Below, in pieces: positions 44,165 through 57,800 of a stretch of DNA of 64,000 nt. Source of the DNA: Solanum dulcamara. Lineage: Eukaryota > Streptophyta > Magnoliopsida > Solanales > Solanaceae. Both the position numbers and the translations under genes were made by a program. Below the pieces are notes generated by a model. That model had not been told where the DNA came from, did not search any database, and saw only the letters and a program-made list of their open reading frames with translations. How positions within the stretch are numbered: the first letter of the stretch is position 1; every line of letters begins with the position of its first letter. The stretch covers positions 83,676,341 to 83,740,340 of the forward strand of contig NC_077237.1 in assembly GCF_947179165.1 (NCBI RefSeq). Reading direction: 5' to 3'.

Positions 44165-44444
44165 GGATGACAAAATAATTAAAGAAGCGGTATATGTGGA
44201 GGGAATCCCAAAACATACTTTTCAAAATTCAATCTGAATAAACAACTAACCAAAAAGACATCCCTTCTCTCTTTCCCTTAAAACAAAAATTCCCAAAATC
44301 TCAAACCCAAAATCTGAAAATTTCCCTCAAAAACTCTCTGCTGAATATGGTGCCATATATATACATACACCCATCTCTCCTTCTAGCTTCCTCTCCCTCT
44401 CTTACCCCCTATTCCCCCCACACAGAGAGGAAAAATAGCAAGCA

Positions 44445-46378
44445 ATGGCAGATCAAGAAAGTTTTGTTAGAATTATAAGATTGGCCAAGAAAAGGGCAGC
44501 AGAAGCAATGGTTCAGCACTTGCAACAGCCCAACAAGAAGAGAGTTGTGTTGGGAGAGATTAAAGATTTGTCCAATGAGGGTATCAATCAGAAGAAGGTC
44601 AAATCTAAGCAGACTATTAAGAGGAAGGTGAAAAGATCTGTTACTGAGAAAGACAAGGAATTTGATGTTGATGCTAAATTGGATGATGACCCTCAGATGT
44701 GTAGTGCTTATGCTTCTGATGTATATGACTATCTTCATCAATTGGAGGTTAGTGTTTTTGCTCATTTCAATAAATTTTGTTGTGTTGTGTACTTATGAAT
44801 ATCTGAATCTTAATTATTTAGATCTTAGTGATTAAGTCTGTTTTGCATTTCATGTATTGGAGTAAATGAATTAAGAAGTCAAATGTTTAATTGCTTAATA
44901 GAGCTTGATTTGGTTTCTTATGGATGTTTTTGCAAATGGGCACTCTAAAGATTGAATTTTGGAAACTGGGGTGTGGTTAATATCATTGAATTATCAAATC
45001 TTGTTTAATTGGGTGTTACCTATTAGAGCTTAATGTGGTTTCTAATTGATGATTTTGCAAATGGGCACTCTAAAGATTGGATTTTGGCAACTGAGTTGTG
45101 GTTAATATCATTGAATTATCAAATCTTGTTTGGATTTGATATTTAGGCTTTTGAGTTTTTGGCTTACTCTGGTTTTTCAAATCACATTGAGAAAAAGAGA
45201 AGACCATTGCCTGATTACCTTGAGAAAATCCAGAAGGATGTGAGTGCAAACATGAGAGGGATTTTGGTTGACTGGCTCGTCGAAGTTTCAGACGAATACA
45301 AGCTTCTTTCGGACACATTGTATCTTACTGTTTCCTACATTGACAAATTCTTATCAGTGAATGTCATCCCTAGGCAAAGACTTCAGCTTTTGGGTGTTTC
45401 TTCTATGCTCATTGCTGCGTAGGTATCTGAGCCAAGAATTGGTTATACTTGTTATTTTGCTTATGAATCTAATATAATCTGTTTATTATGATCAGGAAGT
45501 ATGAGGAAATCAAGCCTCCACATGTCAAGGATTTTTCATACATTACAGCCAATACATTTACGAACAAAGATGTCGTGAAGATGGAGGCTAGTGTGTTACA
45601 ATCTCTCAAATTTGAAATGGATAGTCCCACATACAAAACATTTCTTCAGTAGGTCTCACTGTTTCATGAATAAGTAGATGTGCACTTGTTAACGGACAAT
45701 TAAGATTCCTCGACTGATATGTCTGTCCTTTTCTCCTTTATATGCAGATGATTTACTAGAGTTGCTCAAGAAGATGTTAAAGTAAGTGCACCAAAAGGAA
45801 AATGAACATTATGATTTTCAATTCAACCGTGTTTCTGTTAAGTGGTTGTTATTTTATGTTCTTTCCGCCTTCTACAAAAACCTGATTTGCAGTTTGAGTT
45901 TCTCGGCTACTACCTAGCCGAATTAAGTTTATTGGATTGTGAGATTCTTGCCTTCTTTGGTAGCTGCTGCTGTGATATTCCTTTCAAGGTTCACATTACA
46001 GCCAAAGTCACATCCTTGGGTGAGGGTTTTGATCCAATGTTTGATATATGGCACGCTGAATTAACTCTTTCCATTTAATTTTGTAGAGTCTGGCCCTTCA
46101 ACGTTGCTCGGGATATAGACCAGTGGATCTAAAGGAATGTGTTCTTATCATACATGACTTGCAATTAAGTAGAAGAGGTAGTACTTTAGCAGCTGTGAGG
46201 GACAAATATAAGCTGCATAGGGTATCAATCTGCATGTTGTTGATAATTGGTGATTTTATTGTAAACACCCTGCATAATTAAGTAATCTGATGTGAGCATT
46301 TCTTTGATTTTCTTGTAACAGTTCAAATGTGTATCAACATTGTCTTCTTCTCTGGAAATACCAGATTCATTCTTCTAA
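44445..46378 (+). pseudogene. A3-type cyclin pseudogene
   Basis: Exon homologs: 44445-44747, 45186-45418, 45496-45648, 45748-45781, about 45878-46018, 46087-46221, 46322-46378. Defects are visible: the acceptor AG before exon 2 is AC (45184-45185); exon 4 opens with TGA (45749-45751) where the intact copy has CGA; the acceptor before exon 5 is AA instead of AG (about 45877); exon 5 lacks 8 bp near 45938, shifting the frame; and the last exon ends five codons early (GAA to TAA, 46376). Exon 1 and the cyclin-box exon are still almost identical to the intact gene. An in-frame AG at 45190-45191 could rescue exon 2 with loss of two residues, giving a product cut at the exon 3/4 junction. Confidence 0.92.
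44889..45130 (+). repeat. Intronic 125-bp repeat, two units
   Basis: cactctaaag recurs at 44941 and 45066 with the same surrounding blocks as the four-unit array at 5345-5840. Confidence 0.85.
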
Positions 46379-47984
46379 GACACTATATAATGATTTATTG
46401 GTCATATGCTTAGAAATTGGTATGAGAAGTTATGATGATACCTGGAAGAGATGGAACTCCCTTCTTGATGCTGGCTCATGATCTTTATGATGTATGAAAG
46501 TTACAGATTGTCTCAAAATAAATGTTTCTTGTAATAAGCTGGAAAATAACACCAGAATACTATATTATATGAAAAGATATGAATGCATACAGTATTACTA
46601 CCTTTATTTGCAAGTACTAAACCCCTATTGCATTTCTATTTGGTTGCCTAATTTGAAATGGTTCTAGTATGTATTGATAACACCTCTTTGTAACAGGCTT
46701 GTCTATTTAAGACTTTTGGTGCCTTTTATAGCGATTGGTTATTATACATCCTGAATAGCATTTGACATTTAGATCTTTTCTTAAAAATACTTTTTTGTTA
46801 CGCATGGGAAGAGGGAACGGGGAAGAAAATTACAAGTTGGGAACCTTCACCAACAAGTGAAAGATTAGATAGCCAACAAACTAAGCTTTTAAGATCCTCG
46901 GACATTTAGGTATTAATTGATTGTTCTAGATTTAAAAAAACAAATAACCCAAAGTCATCTTTTTTCAATTTGTTTATGCTGTAAAAGATAATTAACATTG
47001 ATGAAATTTTCTTAAGAATCTCATACAACATTAATAAGATGGAATGAAACATGACAGAATTCAAAAAGTCTCCAACTTTATCTTTTAATTAGTGTGCAAC
47101 ATTATCTTGTAAAAAAAATTAGTGGAGGGATCATGGGTTACTACATATATCATCATTGCACCGGTAATTGATGAAATTAATTTGCTAAAAGAAGTTAGGT
47201 TGACTGTCTACAACATATTCTTTGAGGTGCGTTTCTTTCATGAACTATGCTAATATGAATTTTCAATTATTTTTTTCGATAATTGTGTTAGTTTGTACGC
47301 ATTTTGACTAATTCCATGAGATACATGTCATCTTCTATCAGCAATAAGTATTGGGTAACTCTATCCACCAACGATAGAACATATGAAAAGAATTCATCTA
47401 GTTTTTTTTTTCTATTAGGAATTAAACCTGAAACTGCATGGTGCTCAACCTACGTGAATGATTACTAGGCTACACCCTTAAATACAAATTACATAAATTA
47501 AACTAACACGGGATATTTTGTTCACTAAGTTGTTCTTAATTGATCTTATGTATTAATATTTTATTATTATGTTTATAATATGGATAATGGATGTATTATA
47601 CATACTTTAATTAGCGGTTTGAAAAAATCTTCCTGATTAACTTCACCTTGGTCCAACAAAGAGTCCATTCTAGTCGTTCAAGTACTACAACGGCAAAACT
47701 TTTCTTCTTTAGAATGTTCTTACTAAATTTTGTGGATATTCTATTTTGACATTCGAACTAAGTTTTGTTTTAATTGAACATCTCAACTTTTCATAAAATA
47801 TTTCAATGGATGGAGGAAAAAAAACACCTAAACTATTCTAATTTTTTGAGTTTGACATCAACTATTGAGAGAGTGAGTTTCCTAATTGAACTATCAACCG
47901 ATGATTAGTGTATAACTCCTCGTAAATTCTATGGTAAAGATCTAAACCATTCGTCGTAAGCATGTAAGCTTGGACCAAGTGATA

Positions 47985-48734
47985 TCCTACTTGTACATGT
48001 GTTTTAAGGTCCATTCCTAAGTGTAGGAAGTGTATCAGATGTGGTTTAGGGTCATAAGTGACCTCTAACACTAAGTCGAGTTCATAGCTTTCCTATCGAC
48101 TAAGTTTTTTGCATTAGTTCATACAAAGGTCAACTTTAAATGATCATATCTCTCTGAATATGAAGAATTAGGTGACCCATTACCTACAAAATTAAAGGTC
48201 TATGAGTCTTCTTTCCAACACCACTAAGTTTGCATCAATCCGAGTTTGGAGTAAAAAGTTATGACTGTTTTACGAGAGACACTCACAGTAGAGAATTTCA
48301 TACCTCGGATTTACGGGTCAATTTTACAGTCCGCAAAATAAAGTACGGTCCGTAGTTCAAGCTCGTGAATCAACTTATGAAACTGAATTTCTGGCCAGAT
48401 TTTCACAGATCCAACTACAGGCCATAATTTGAGCTTGTAGAATAAAGTCCTGAAACTTGTTTTCTTATCTGATTTTCACAGATTCAAACCACAGGCCCTA
48501 ATTAGGGCTCGCAGAATGAACTTCCGAGGCTCATATTTTAGGCCCAAATTCCACGAATGGAATCCACAGGCCGTAGATCAAACCATGGTCTGTTGATTTT
48601 CCTCATAGAATGTTTTGACAAATTTTTAATTGAATTTTTTTTGTTCTTTTCCCATTCTTTGTAAGCCTAAACCTGAACATTTTAGTATCTGAATGGGGAT
48701 TGTATCATAGTATTACCTCAGAATACTATCATAT
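47985..48734 (+). mobile_element. Diverged LTR remnant of the same superfamily
   Basis: 'gggtcataagtgacctctaa', 'cactaagtcgag' and 'gagtcttctttccaac' follow the same order as 50030-50200 in the LTR at 49894. The later part (gtccgtagttcaagctcgtg) differs, so it belongs to a related but distinct LTR family. The 3' end is cut by the next LTR. Confidence 0.55.
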
Positions 48735-49893
48735 TGTCACGCCCCGGGAGGGTACCCTAGACGTGGCCGGCACTCAGAAACCATTACTGGCTCCCAAACG
48801 AACCACTTGACCTGATCACACATCCGTTCATTCATTCAATCAGCGGAAGACTTAAAATAAAGAGATAATTAGGTGGACAATCCCAATCAACAATCTAACT
48901 CAATAAAGAAAGGCCAAGGGCCAATAAATCGAACTTCAATCTATGTCATTAAATAGTCTGACAAGAACAATTCAAGAACATAAAATACTCAATCGATCCA
49001 TCACTATCTAGTCTATGAAGCCTCTATCACTACTATCTAATTAGTGCCAATGAAAGGTTCATGGCTAACTCAAATCAGAATGAAAAGACTAAACTCAACG
49101 CAAGAATAACATAAGTGGTGTCCTCCGAATGTAGGAGAGGACTCACCAATAAGCTGAGTGTGAACAGATCCTTAACGGTGCGCCTATTCATGATCTCTTA
49201 AACCTGTCTCTACATCATGAAACGATGTAGGTACAAATGGACGTCGGTACGTGGAATGTACGAGTATGTAATATGGAAGAATGAAACATGTGTCAAGATA
49301 GAACAATATCAGTTTAAATATCTCAAGTCATAAAGATAAGAGAGACTCAATCAAGGTGTCGTAAGTCTAAAGTAAGAACACAGTTTAGACAGAGACTAAT
49401 CATATACAATTCAACTCAGTCCAATCATATACGATTCGATCCAATCCAATCATATACAATCCGATCTAATCCAATCATATACAATCCAATCACATACTAT
49501 CCAATCCAATCATATATCATCCAATCCAATCACAATAAAGTCAAAGGACTCAACTCAATAGATATGCAAATTAGAATTTAGCAATGTTTTACAATTCGAC
49601 TCAATCATCTACAATCACAATCAAACCAATCATATCATGCACAATCCACTCAATTTGGGAGTTTCTCTAACCGATAAACATCACCTATGAGCCAATGATG
49701 TACAACAAGCCGACGTTGTTACCACATCCGTCCATACTTTGCCAGGGTATGAACGAATCAACCAATCATGGATCCATTAATCAATCAAGTCCTTTCATTT
49801 TAGGATAATGAAATGGGAAACATCTAACTTTAACGGTCCAATCCTTACCTGTGTTGGCTACGTAGTTCATGGGATTAGAGTATGGACTATACA
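48735..49893 (-). mobile_element. Truncated chromovirus-family LTR
   Basis: It starts TGTCACGCCCCGGGAGGG and matches 27002-28200 and 26672-31140, with the aatcatatacaatcc tandem stretch near 49390-49540. It stops at 'gagtatggactataca', where an inverted LTR begins. The rest of this LTR is not found on the other side, so the junction involved a deletion. Confidence 0.75.
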
Positions 49894-52800
49894 TGTGACA
49901 CCCCGGAATTTTTTTCGCAAAGACTCGAACATTTCTCCACGTGTGTGTAGACTCGAACCGAAGGAATAGTAATTTTATACATGAGTTAGGATTAATTCCT
50001 AAGTATTTGAAGTATTTAGATGTGTTTAGGGGTCATAAGGGATCTCTAACACCAAGTCGAGTCCAAAGAACTCCAATCAATTATGTTTTCGGACGAGTTA
50101 GTATAAGGGTAAACTTCAAATGAACATATCTCCTAGCGTATAATGAATTGGGTGGACCATGACCTACCAAATTAAAGGTCTTTGAGTCTTCTTTCCAACT
50201 ACACCAAGATTTCAATTTTTGGAGTTCGGATTCAAAAGTTATGGCCATTTTACTATAGACTAGTACTGCAGGAATTTCAAGCCTGGGCGAAATTTGGGCT
50301 TGGCGCTCCAGTGGCGTCCCACGCCACTATAGCGCCAGAAAATGGCCTCAGTAGTTTGGTCCTTGGCGCGATGCGCCACTATTAGATGTGCAGGGTTTTG
50401 AGCCTATTTTGGCTTGGCGCTGCAGTGGCGCGACGCGCCACTATAGCGCCAGCAAGACTTTTGCCCAATTTTCCAGATTTTTGAAGAGGGGCAACTTGGA
50501 ATTTTTCCAAATTATATATACACCATCCTTAAGCATTTTGGACCATTATTTTCAGCTTCTCTCTCTCTCTAAAAAGCCCTAAAATTTTTCCTCTCTTCTT
50601 CTTCTCCAAATCCATCTCCAACAAAGGGTGCCTTCAAGAGTTTCAAGGATTCAAGCCTTCCATTGAAGACCTAACATCAAGGTTTCTTCAAAGTATTCAA
50701 ACAAGGTATGTAAGGCTAAACTAAAATATGGATTGAGTTCTTCCATATGCCCATATATGTGTTGGTTAGGAGTTGTGAAAGAGTTGCACCTTCTAGAAAG
50801 GTTTTCTTGAAAGTTTTCCCTAAACTAAGGAATGTTTTTAGATACAAATGGTTGATTGATGATTTTAATGACTTGAGTTACTAAATAGTTATCTTTCATA
50901 TTTTTGGCTACAAATGTATCTTTGTATATAGATTTATAGGTATTGACGATATTCTTGAGTTGAGTTTTGTTGAGAGTATGGGTCCATGTTTCATTCACAT
51001 GAACTCAAGATGAGATTTCTTGTCATAAATGTCTTGAGGTTGAGATGGATAGTTGTGTGTATATATATGTATTGATTGGAATGAAAAGAATGAATTGGTT
51101 AGTTAAGAATGTCCCTTTTCTTCTATAAAATGAACATAGGACTAAAATAAGGATTTTGGAGTAGATGTTTGATGATTGATGTGATGGTGATACTTGACAA
51201 TGATGTGATAATAATGTTTGATGATGATGTAAATGATAATATATGATGATGATGTGATGATGATGTTTTGATGACGATGTGAGTGATGACGTGAATGGTG
51301 CTTATTTAATATGTGTAGAATGATTGATGAAGAGGTATATTAATGAGAATGTTATGTGGTGAAGTGGATTGGAGTCTAATGTGATATGTGATTTACCTAA
51401 TTTGATGTGGTTGGAGTCTTATGAGCATTTTGAAAATAAATGATTTTGAAACCATTTTTGCATAAACTATTTATACACTATTTTGAGTTTAAAGAGTAAT
51501 TATTTTCATCTATGATTTGAAAAGAGTTTAAGCATGAGTTGAGTTTGAGAAATCTTTTAATTATTTTTGAACACGAGTATTTTGAGTATAAGTGAGTTGA
51601 GTATTTTTACTTTAAAATGTCGATTTTTGAGATTGTATAGATTTTAAAGAGAAGAGTTTGATGATTTGAGATGAGTCGATTTGAAAGAAGGTCCAATGAG
51701 GCCAGATTTGATTGAGTTTTGAAAAGAGTCCAATGAGACTAAATGAGTTGATTTGAAAGAGTCCGATGAGACTAAATGAGCATTTTGAGTATTTTACTCA
51801 CTTGATAGATATGAGCATATTGAGTCTTGGGAGGAGTATCGAGCACCGAATTGGGTAAGAGTATAGTCCATACTCGAACCAATAAACTACGTCGCCAAAC
51901 GTAGGAGAGAATTGAACCGTTAAAGTCGGATGCTTCCCCAAAATGTTTTTCCTGACATTATAGGACTCGGTTGGATTGGATCCATGATTGGTTGATGCGT
52001 TCATACCCTAGCAAGGTATGAACGGACGCGGCAACAACGTCGGCTTGTTGTACTATCACTCGCTCATATGGTGATGGTTGTCGGTTAGAGAAACTCCCAA
52101 TTGAATGGATTGTGCTTGATCTGATTGATTTGATTGTGATTGTAGATGATTGAGTTGAATTGTAAGACATTGCATAACTTAATTTGCATATTTATTGAGT
52201 TGAGCCCCTTTGAGTTAATTGTGAGTTGATTGCGTTGATCATATTGGATTAGATGAATTGTGATTTGATAGTGTACGATTGGACTGGATTGGATTAGATG
52301 ATAGGTTGATTGGGTTGAATGAAAGGATATATGATTGGATTGGATCGGATCGTATATGACCGGGTTGAACCGATTGTATACGATTGGATTGAATCGGATG
52401 ATATATGATTTGATTGAACTGTATTGTGTATGATTGGATTGGATTGTATGATGTGTGATTGGTCTTTGTCTAGAAAAATATTCTTACTTTAGACTTATGA
52501 CATCTTATGTGAGTCTCTCCTACCTTTCTGATTCGATATAGTTGATCCGATGTTATTCTTCCTTGAGGTATGTTTTATTCTGCCATATTACATACTCGTA
52601 CATTCCACGTACTGACGTCTATTTGGACCTGCATCGTTTCATGATGCAGAGACAGGTTTAAGAGATCGTCAATAGGATCACCATTGAGGATCTATACACA
52701 CTCAGCGTACTAGTGAGTCCTTCCCTACATTCGGAGGACACCGCTTATGTAATCTTGCGTCGAGTTAGCCCTTTCCATTTTTATTTGAGGTAGCCATAAA

Positions 52801-53112
52801 CATGTCATTGGCACCAATTAGATAGTAGTGATAAAGGCTTCATAGACTAGATAGTGAAGGGTCGATTGAGTATTTCTTTCCTTAAATTATTCTTGTCAAA
52901 CTATTTTTTTATGACAAATATTAGAGTTGATTTGTTGGCCCATGGACTTTATTCTTTGAGTTAGATTGATGTTTTGAGTTGTCCACCAAATATTCTCTTT
53001 ATTGTTTTTTGTCTTCCGCTAATTGAATGAATGAACAGATGTGTGATCAGGCTATGTGGTTCGCTTGGGAGCCAGAAATGGTTTCTGAGTGCCGGTTTCT
53101 GAGTGCCGGTTA
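49894..53112 (+). mobile_element. 3.2-kb LTR of the chromovirus family, opposite orientation
   Basis: It starts TGTGACACCCCGGAATTT, the exact complement of the other LTRs' ends, and runs through all landmarks in reverse to 'gagtgccggttac' at 53112. The final 27 or so bases (gtctagggtaccctcccgg...) are missing. A 15-bp piece, 'tttctgagtgccgg', is doubled at the end. Same subfamily as 27002-30193. Probably a solo LTR. Confidence 0.8.
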
Positions 53113-53803
53113 CCATATCTTCTAGAATATATCAAATTAAAGGTGTTTGAGTCTTCTTTCCAAATCCACCAAGATTGCATTTTTTGGAGTTTGGAGTCAA
53201 AAGTTATGACCATTTTACTTTAGACTATCACTGCAGGGTTTTTAGCCATTTTTCAGATTTTTGATGAAAGGCAATTTGGACATTTTCCCCAAACATTTAT
53301 ACACGGACTTGGAACATTTTTGGGGTCAAATTCTGCACATTTTCACCTCCAAAGAACCCTAACTTTCACTCTCTTCTCTCTCAATTCATCTTCAACAAGA
53401 TTTTCCCTCAAACAAAATTCAAGGATTCAAGCTTCTCCTTTGAAGACCTAACATCAAGGTTTCTTCAAAGTCTACACTAAAGTATGTAAGGCTACTAAAA
53501 ACATGGATTGAATTCACCATGTGCCCTACATCTTCTTTGAAATTGAATGTTCATATGAATTGGGTTTTCTTGATAGATTTATGTCCTAAGGAGTTTATAC
53601 ATCTATTAACTTGATTTTGTTATGTTGATATTGATAAGTTGAGAAATTGATAGGTGATTCATGTTTGATATGAGTTGATTGATATGTGTTGTTATACATA
53701 TTTTGTTATGTCTAAGAGTTGATTAATATGAGTGGTTAAATATTTTTTTTGTTATAAACTAACATTTTGAGTCTCCTTAATTGATGATTTGGAGTCTTGA
53801 TGT
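53113..53803 (+). mobile_element. LTR fragment, chromovirus family
   Basis: It starts in mid-LTR ('catatcttctagaatatatc', matching 50127 onward), has 'gtgtttgagtcttctttcca' and a leader-like part ('atgtaaggctactaaaaaca'), and is cut off by the LTR that starts at 53804. Confidence 0.65.
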
Positions 53804-54684
53804 GTCACGCCCCGGGAGGGTACTCCAGACGTGACCGGCACTTGAAAGCCATTTCTGACCTTCAAGCGAACCACCTGATTTAGTCACCTCATCATTCAAT
53901 CACACTCACCCAAAAGAGGGGTCAATCATAGCATACTATTCACATTTCAGGGCCGAAGGCCAAACATATTCAACCCAGCAAGACAAGAAAAAAATAGAAC
54001 TCCTCAAAATAACAGTCCAACCTTCCCACACCCTAGTCTATGAAGCCTCTATCCAAGTCTAGAAGGTGCCAATGACAAGTCCATGGCTACCAACAATTAA
54101 AATAAAAGAAATGACAACAAAACTGTACAAGAAGGCTCAATATCCTCCGGGAACTAGGAGGACTCACCAACTAGCTGGGAGTGTAAGTGGATCTTCAACG
54201 GAGCGCCGGTTGATGATCTCTGGTACCTGTCGCTGCATCATGAAACGATGCAGGCCAAATGGCATCAGTACATGGAATGTACGAGTATGTAAAATGGTCG
54301 GAGGAAACAACATCAAGAAGGCATCAATATCAACTTAGGATATTAACTCATATATATATACATAACCACTCACTCAAATGTCCTAAGTCCAACAAGAATA
54401 GTTTAGATAGGACTAACTCATAAGCCACTTAACTCAACTGACTCGGAGCACTATCAAGGCCTAAAGTCGACCCTTATACGAACTCATCCTGAACTTAGCC
54501 ACGACGGATCTTTTGGACTTATCTCGGTCCTAGGGTCCATGGTGACCCCACATCACCCCTAACACTGCTCAGTCCCTTAGAGACTCGTCTTAACTCACGA
54601 ATATACTTCTAGATACTCGGGTTCGACCCCTCCCGAATATAAGAAGGGTTCGAATCTTTGGAAAAAAATTTGAGGGGTGTTACA
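53804..54684 (-). repeat. 3' LTR of the chromovirus, internally deleted
   Basis: It starts TGTCACGCCCCGGGAGGG and ends GGGGTGTTACA. It is nearly identical to 62077-62738, then jumps at 'caaggcctaaa' (about 54465) to 'gtcgacccttatacgaactc', a part that lies about 100 bp from the LTR end in complete copies. So roughly 1.5 kb or more is missing. A polypurine tract (aaggggaagataa on the minus strand) adjoins at about 54686-54698. Confidence 0.85.
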
Positions 54685-54809
54685 TTATCTTCCCCTTGGG
54701 ATCATTCGTCCTCGAATGACGAGAAATCAAGAATAGACTCGAGGTGCAAATCACTGTCAAAACTCAGCCATTCAATCAGTCAAATTCTCAATCAATTATC
54801 AATCAAGAC

Positions 54810-57800
54810 TCAAGAAGGCACAAATGAATTCAAGTCAAGGAAATGGACATTACCTTCAACATTCTCCTCGGTAGGCACGAATAGATGGGGATATTTAGAT
54901 TTCATGGCTTCCTCCGCTTCCCATGTGGCTTCCTCAACAAATTGGTTTCTCCACAGGACTTTGACTGAGGCGACTTCTTTGTTCCTCAGTTTGCGAACTT
55001 GGCGATCAAGAATTTGGACCGGAACCTCTTCATAAGACAAGCTATCCTTAATTCCAATGCTATCAATGGGGACTACCAATGAGGGATCGCCCAAGCCCTT
55101 TTTCAACATCGAAACATAGAATACCGGATGAATAGAGGCTAGCTCCGACGGCAACTCCAACTCATAAGCAACACTCCCAATCCATCTCAAGATCTGGTAA
55201 GGACCAATATATCGAGGACTAAGCTTCCCCTTCTTTCCAAACCTCATGACACCCTTCATGGGTGACACTTTCAAATACACCCAATCATCCACCTCAAACT
55301 CTAAGTCTCTCCTTCTCACATTGGTGTATGATTTTTGGCGGCTTTGGGCTGTCTTTAGCCTCTCTCGAATAACTTACACCTTCTCCATGGCTTGATGAAC
55401 AAGGTCAGGCCCAATCAACTCTGCTTCACCAACTTCAAACCACCCAATGGGCGATCTACACCTCCTCCCATACAAAGCTTCATAAGGATCCATTTGAATG
55501 CTTGCATGATAGCTATTATTGAATGCAAACTCTATGAGAGGTAAGTGATCATCCCAATTTCTCTTGAAATCAAGAACACATGCCCTCAACATATCTTCCA
55601 ATGTCTAGATGGTGCGCTCTGCTTGGCCATCTGTCTGGGGATGGAAGGCTTTGCTCAAGTTCACCCTCGAACCTAATCCCTTCTAAAAGGATTTCCAAAA
55701 TTGGGAAGTGAATTGGGCTCCTCTGTCTGAGATAATAGACAAGGGAACCCCATGTAATCTGACGATCTCCTGGATGTACAACTTTGCATAATCTTCTACG
55801 GTATCAGTAGTCTTAACCGCCAAAAAGTGAGCTGATTTCGTCATTCTATCCACAATCACCCAAACAGAATCATGTTGCTTTCGGGACTTCGGCAAGCCTG
55901 TAATAAAGTCCATGTTGATCATCTCCCACTTCCATTCTGGAATTTCTATGTTTTGGGCTAAACCACATGGCCTTTGATGCTCAACCTTCACCTGTTGGCA
56001 ATTCGGGCACTTGGAAACAAATTCTGCAATATCCCTCTTCATCCCACTCCACCAATAGATTTCCCTCAAGTCACGATACATTTTCGTGGAGCCTGGATGA
56101 ATGGAGTACCGGGAACTATGTGCTTCGGCCATAATCCTCTCTCGAACATCATCAACATCCGGCACACACAATCTATTTTGGTACCTCAACACACTATCTC
56201 CCCCTTTGGTGAAAACCATTACCTCTTGTTTGTGAACAACTCCCTTCAATTGGAGAAGGATGGGATCTTGGTCTTGCTTCTCTTTTACCTCTGCCACAAG
56301 TGAGGACGTAGACCCATCCTGAACAGTAACTCCGCCTTCATTGTTCTCTTCCAGATGAACTCCCAATCGGGCTAATCTGTGTACCTCCTTCGCCAATTCT
56401 CTTCTTCCTTCCTCCACGTGGGCAGTGCTACCCATAGACAACCTGCTAAGAGCATCAGCAACTACATTAGCTTTACCTGGATGATAGAGGATGCTCATAT
56501 CATAGTCCTTGAGTAGCTCAAGCCATCTCCTTTGCCTCAGGTTGAGTTCCTTCTGGCTAAAGACGTATTGTAAGCTCTTGTGATCGGTGAATACATCAAT
56601 ATGCACTCCATACAAGTAGTGGCGCCAGATTTTAAGCGCAAACACCATAGCTGCCAACTCAAGGTCATGAGTTGGGTAATTTCGCTCATGAACCTTAAGC
56701 TGTCTCGAAGCATAGGCTATCACCTTCCCCCTTTGCATCAACACACAACCCAAACAAATTCTAGATGCATCACAATAGATCACAAAGCCCTCTGTACCAT
56801 CGGGCAAGGTTAGAACAGGGGCAGTGGTTAGCTTAGTCTTCAATTTCTAGAAACTCTCCTCACAAGCCTCGGACCATTGGAACTTAGCCTTCTTTTGAGT
56901 CAGCTTAGTCAATGGTGATGATATGGAGGAGAATCCCTCTACGAACCTTCGATAATATCCAGCCAAACCCAAGAAGCTCCTTATCTCTATCGGGGATGTG
57001 GGTCTGGGCCAACTCTTCACTGCCTCAATTTTCTGAGCATCAACCTGTATACCATCTCCAGATATAGTGTGGCCTAGGAAGGCCACTGATGCAAGCCAAA
57101 ATTCACATTTGGAGAACTTTGCATACAATACCTGGTTTCTCAAAGTTTGCAAGACGACTCTAAGATGATGGGCATGCTCCTCCTCATTCTTGGAGTAAAC
57201 CAGAATATCATCTATGAACACAATCACAAACATATCAAGGTATGGCTTGAATACTCGGTTTATGAGATCCATAAAAGCGGCGGGGGCATTAGTCAAACCA
57301 AAGGACATGACCAAAAATTCAAAGTGGCCATAACGAGTTCGGAAAGCAGTCTTCGAAATATCACATTCTCTCACCTTCAACTGGTGGTAACCGGATCTCA
57401 AGTCTATCTTTGAGAAACACGTGGCACTCTGAAGTTGATCAAATAAATCATCTATCCTGGGGAGAGGGTATTTGTTCTTTACGGTGACCTTATTCAGTTG
57501 CCTGTAGTCAATACACATTCTAAGAGACCCATCTTTCTTCCGAACAAATAGGACCGGAGCTCCCCATGGCGAGACACTCGGCCTAATAAATCCCTTATCT
57601 AACAAGTCCTTCAACTGCTCCTTCAACTCTCTCAACTCAGCTGGGGCCATTCTATATGGAGGAATTGAGATAGGCTGGGTATCAAGAAGAACATCAATCC
57701 CAAAGTCAATCTCCCTATCAAGAGGGACTCCAGGCAGATCTTCAGGAAAGACATCTGGAAACTCGTTGACAATCGGAACCGACTCAAGGGATGGAGACTC

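Larger units (their letters stand above)
44165..47815 (+). other. Second copy of the cyclin segmental duplication
   Basis: From 'aattaaagaagcgg' at about 44170 to 'aaaatatttcaatgga' at about 47815 the sequence is colinear with 4670-15285, apart from the LINE inserted in the first copy and small indels. It covers promoter, gene, 3' flank and the start of a MITE arm. The copies are in direct orientation about 39.5 kb apart. Confidence 0.9.

Noticed and set aside
54066..54338. Near-identical 90-aa frames at 54066 and 62340 as a conserved gene pair
   Set aside because: Both lie at the same place in the two LTRs of one element and run across non-coding LTR landmarks; identity reflects LTR pairing, not protein constraint.
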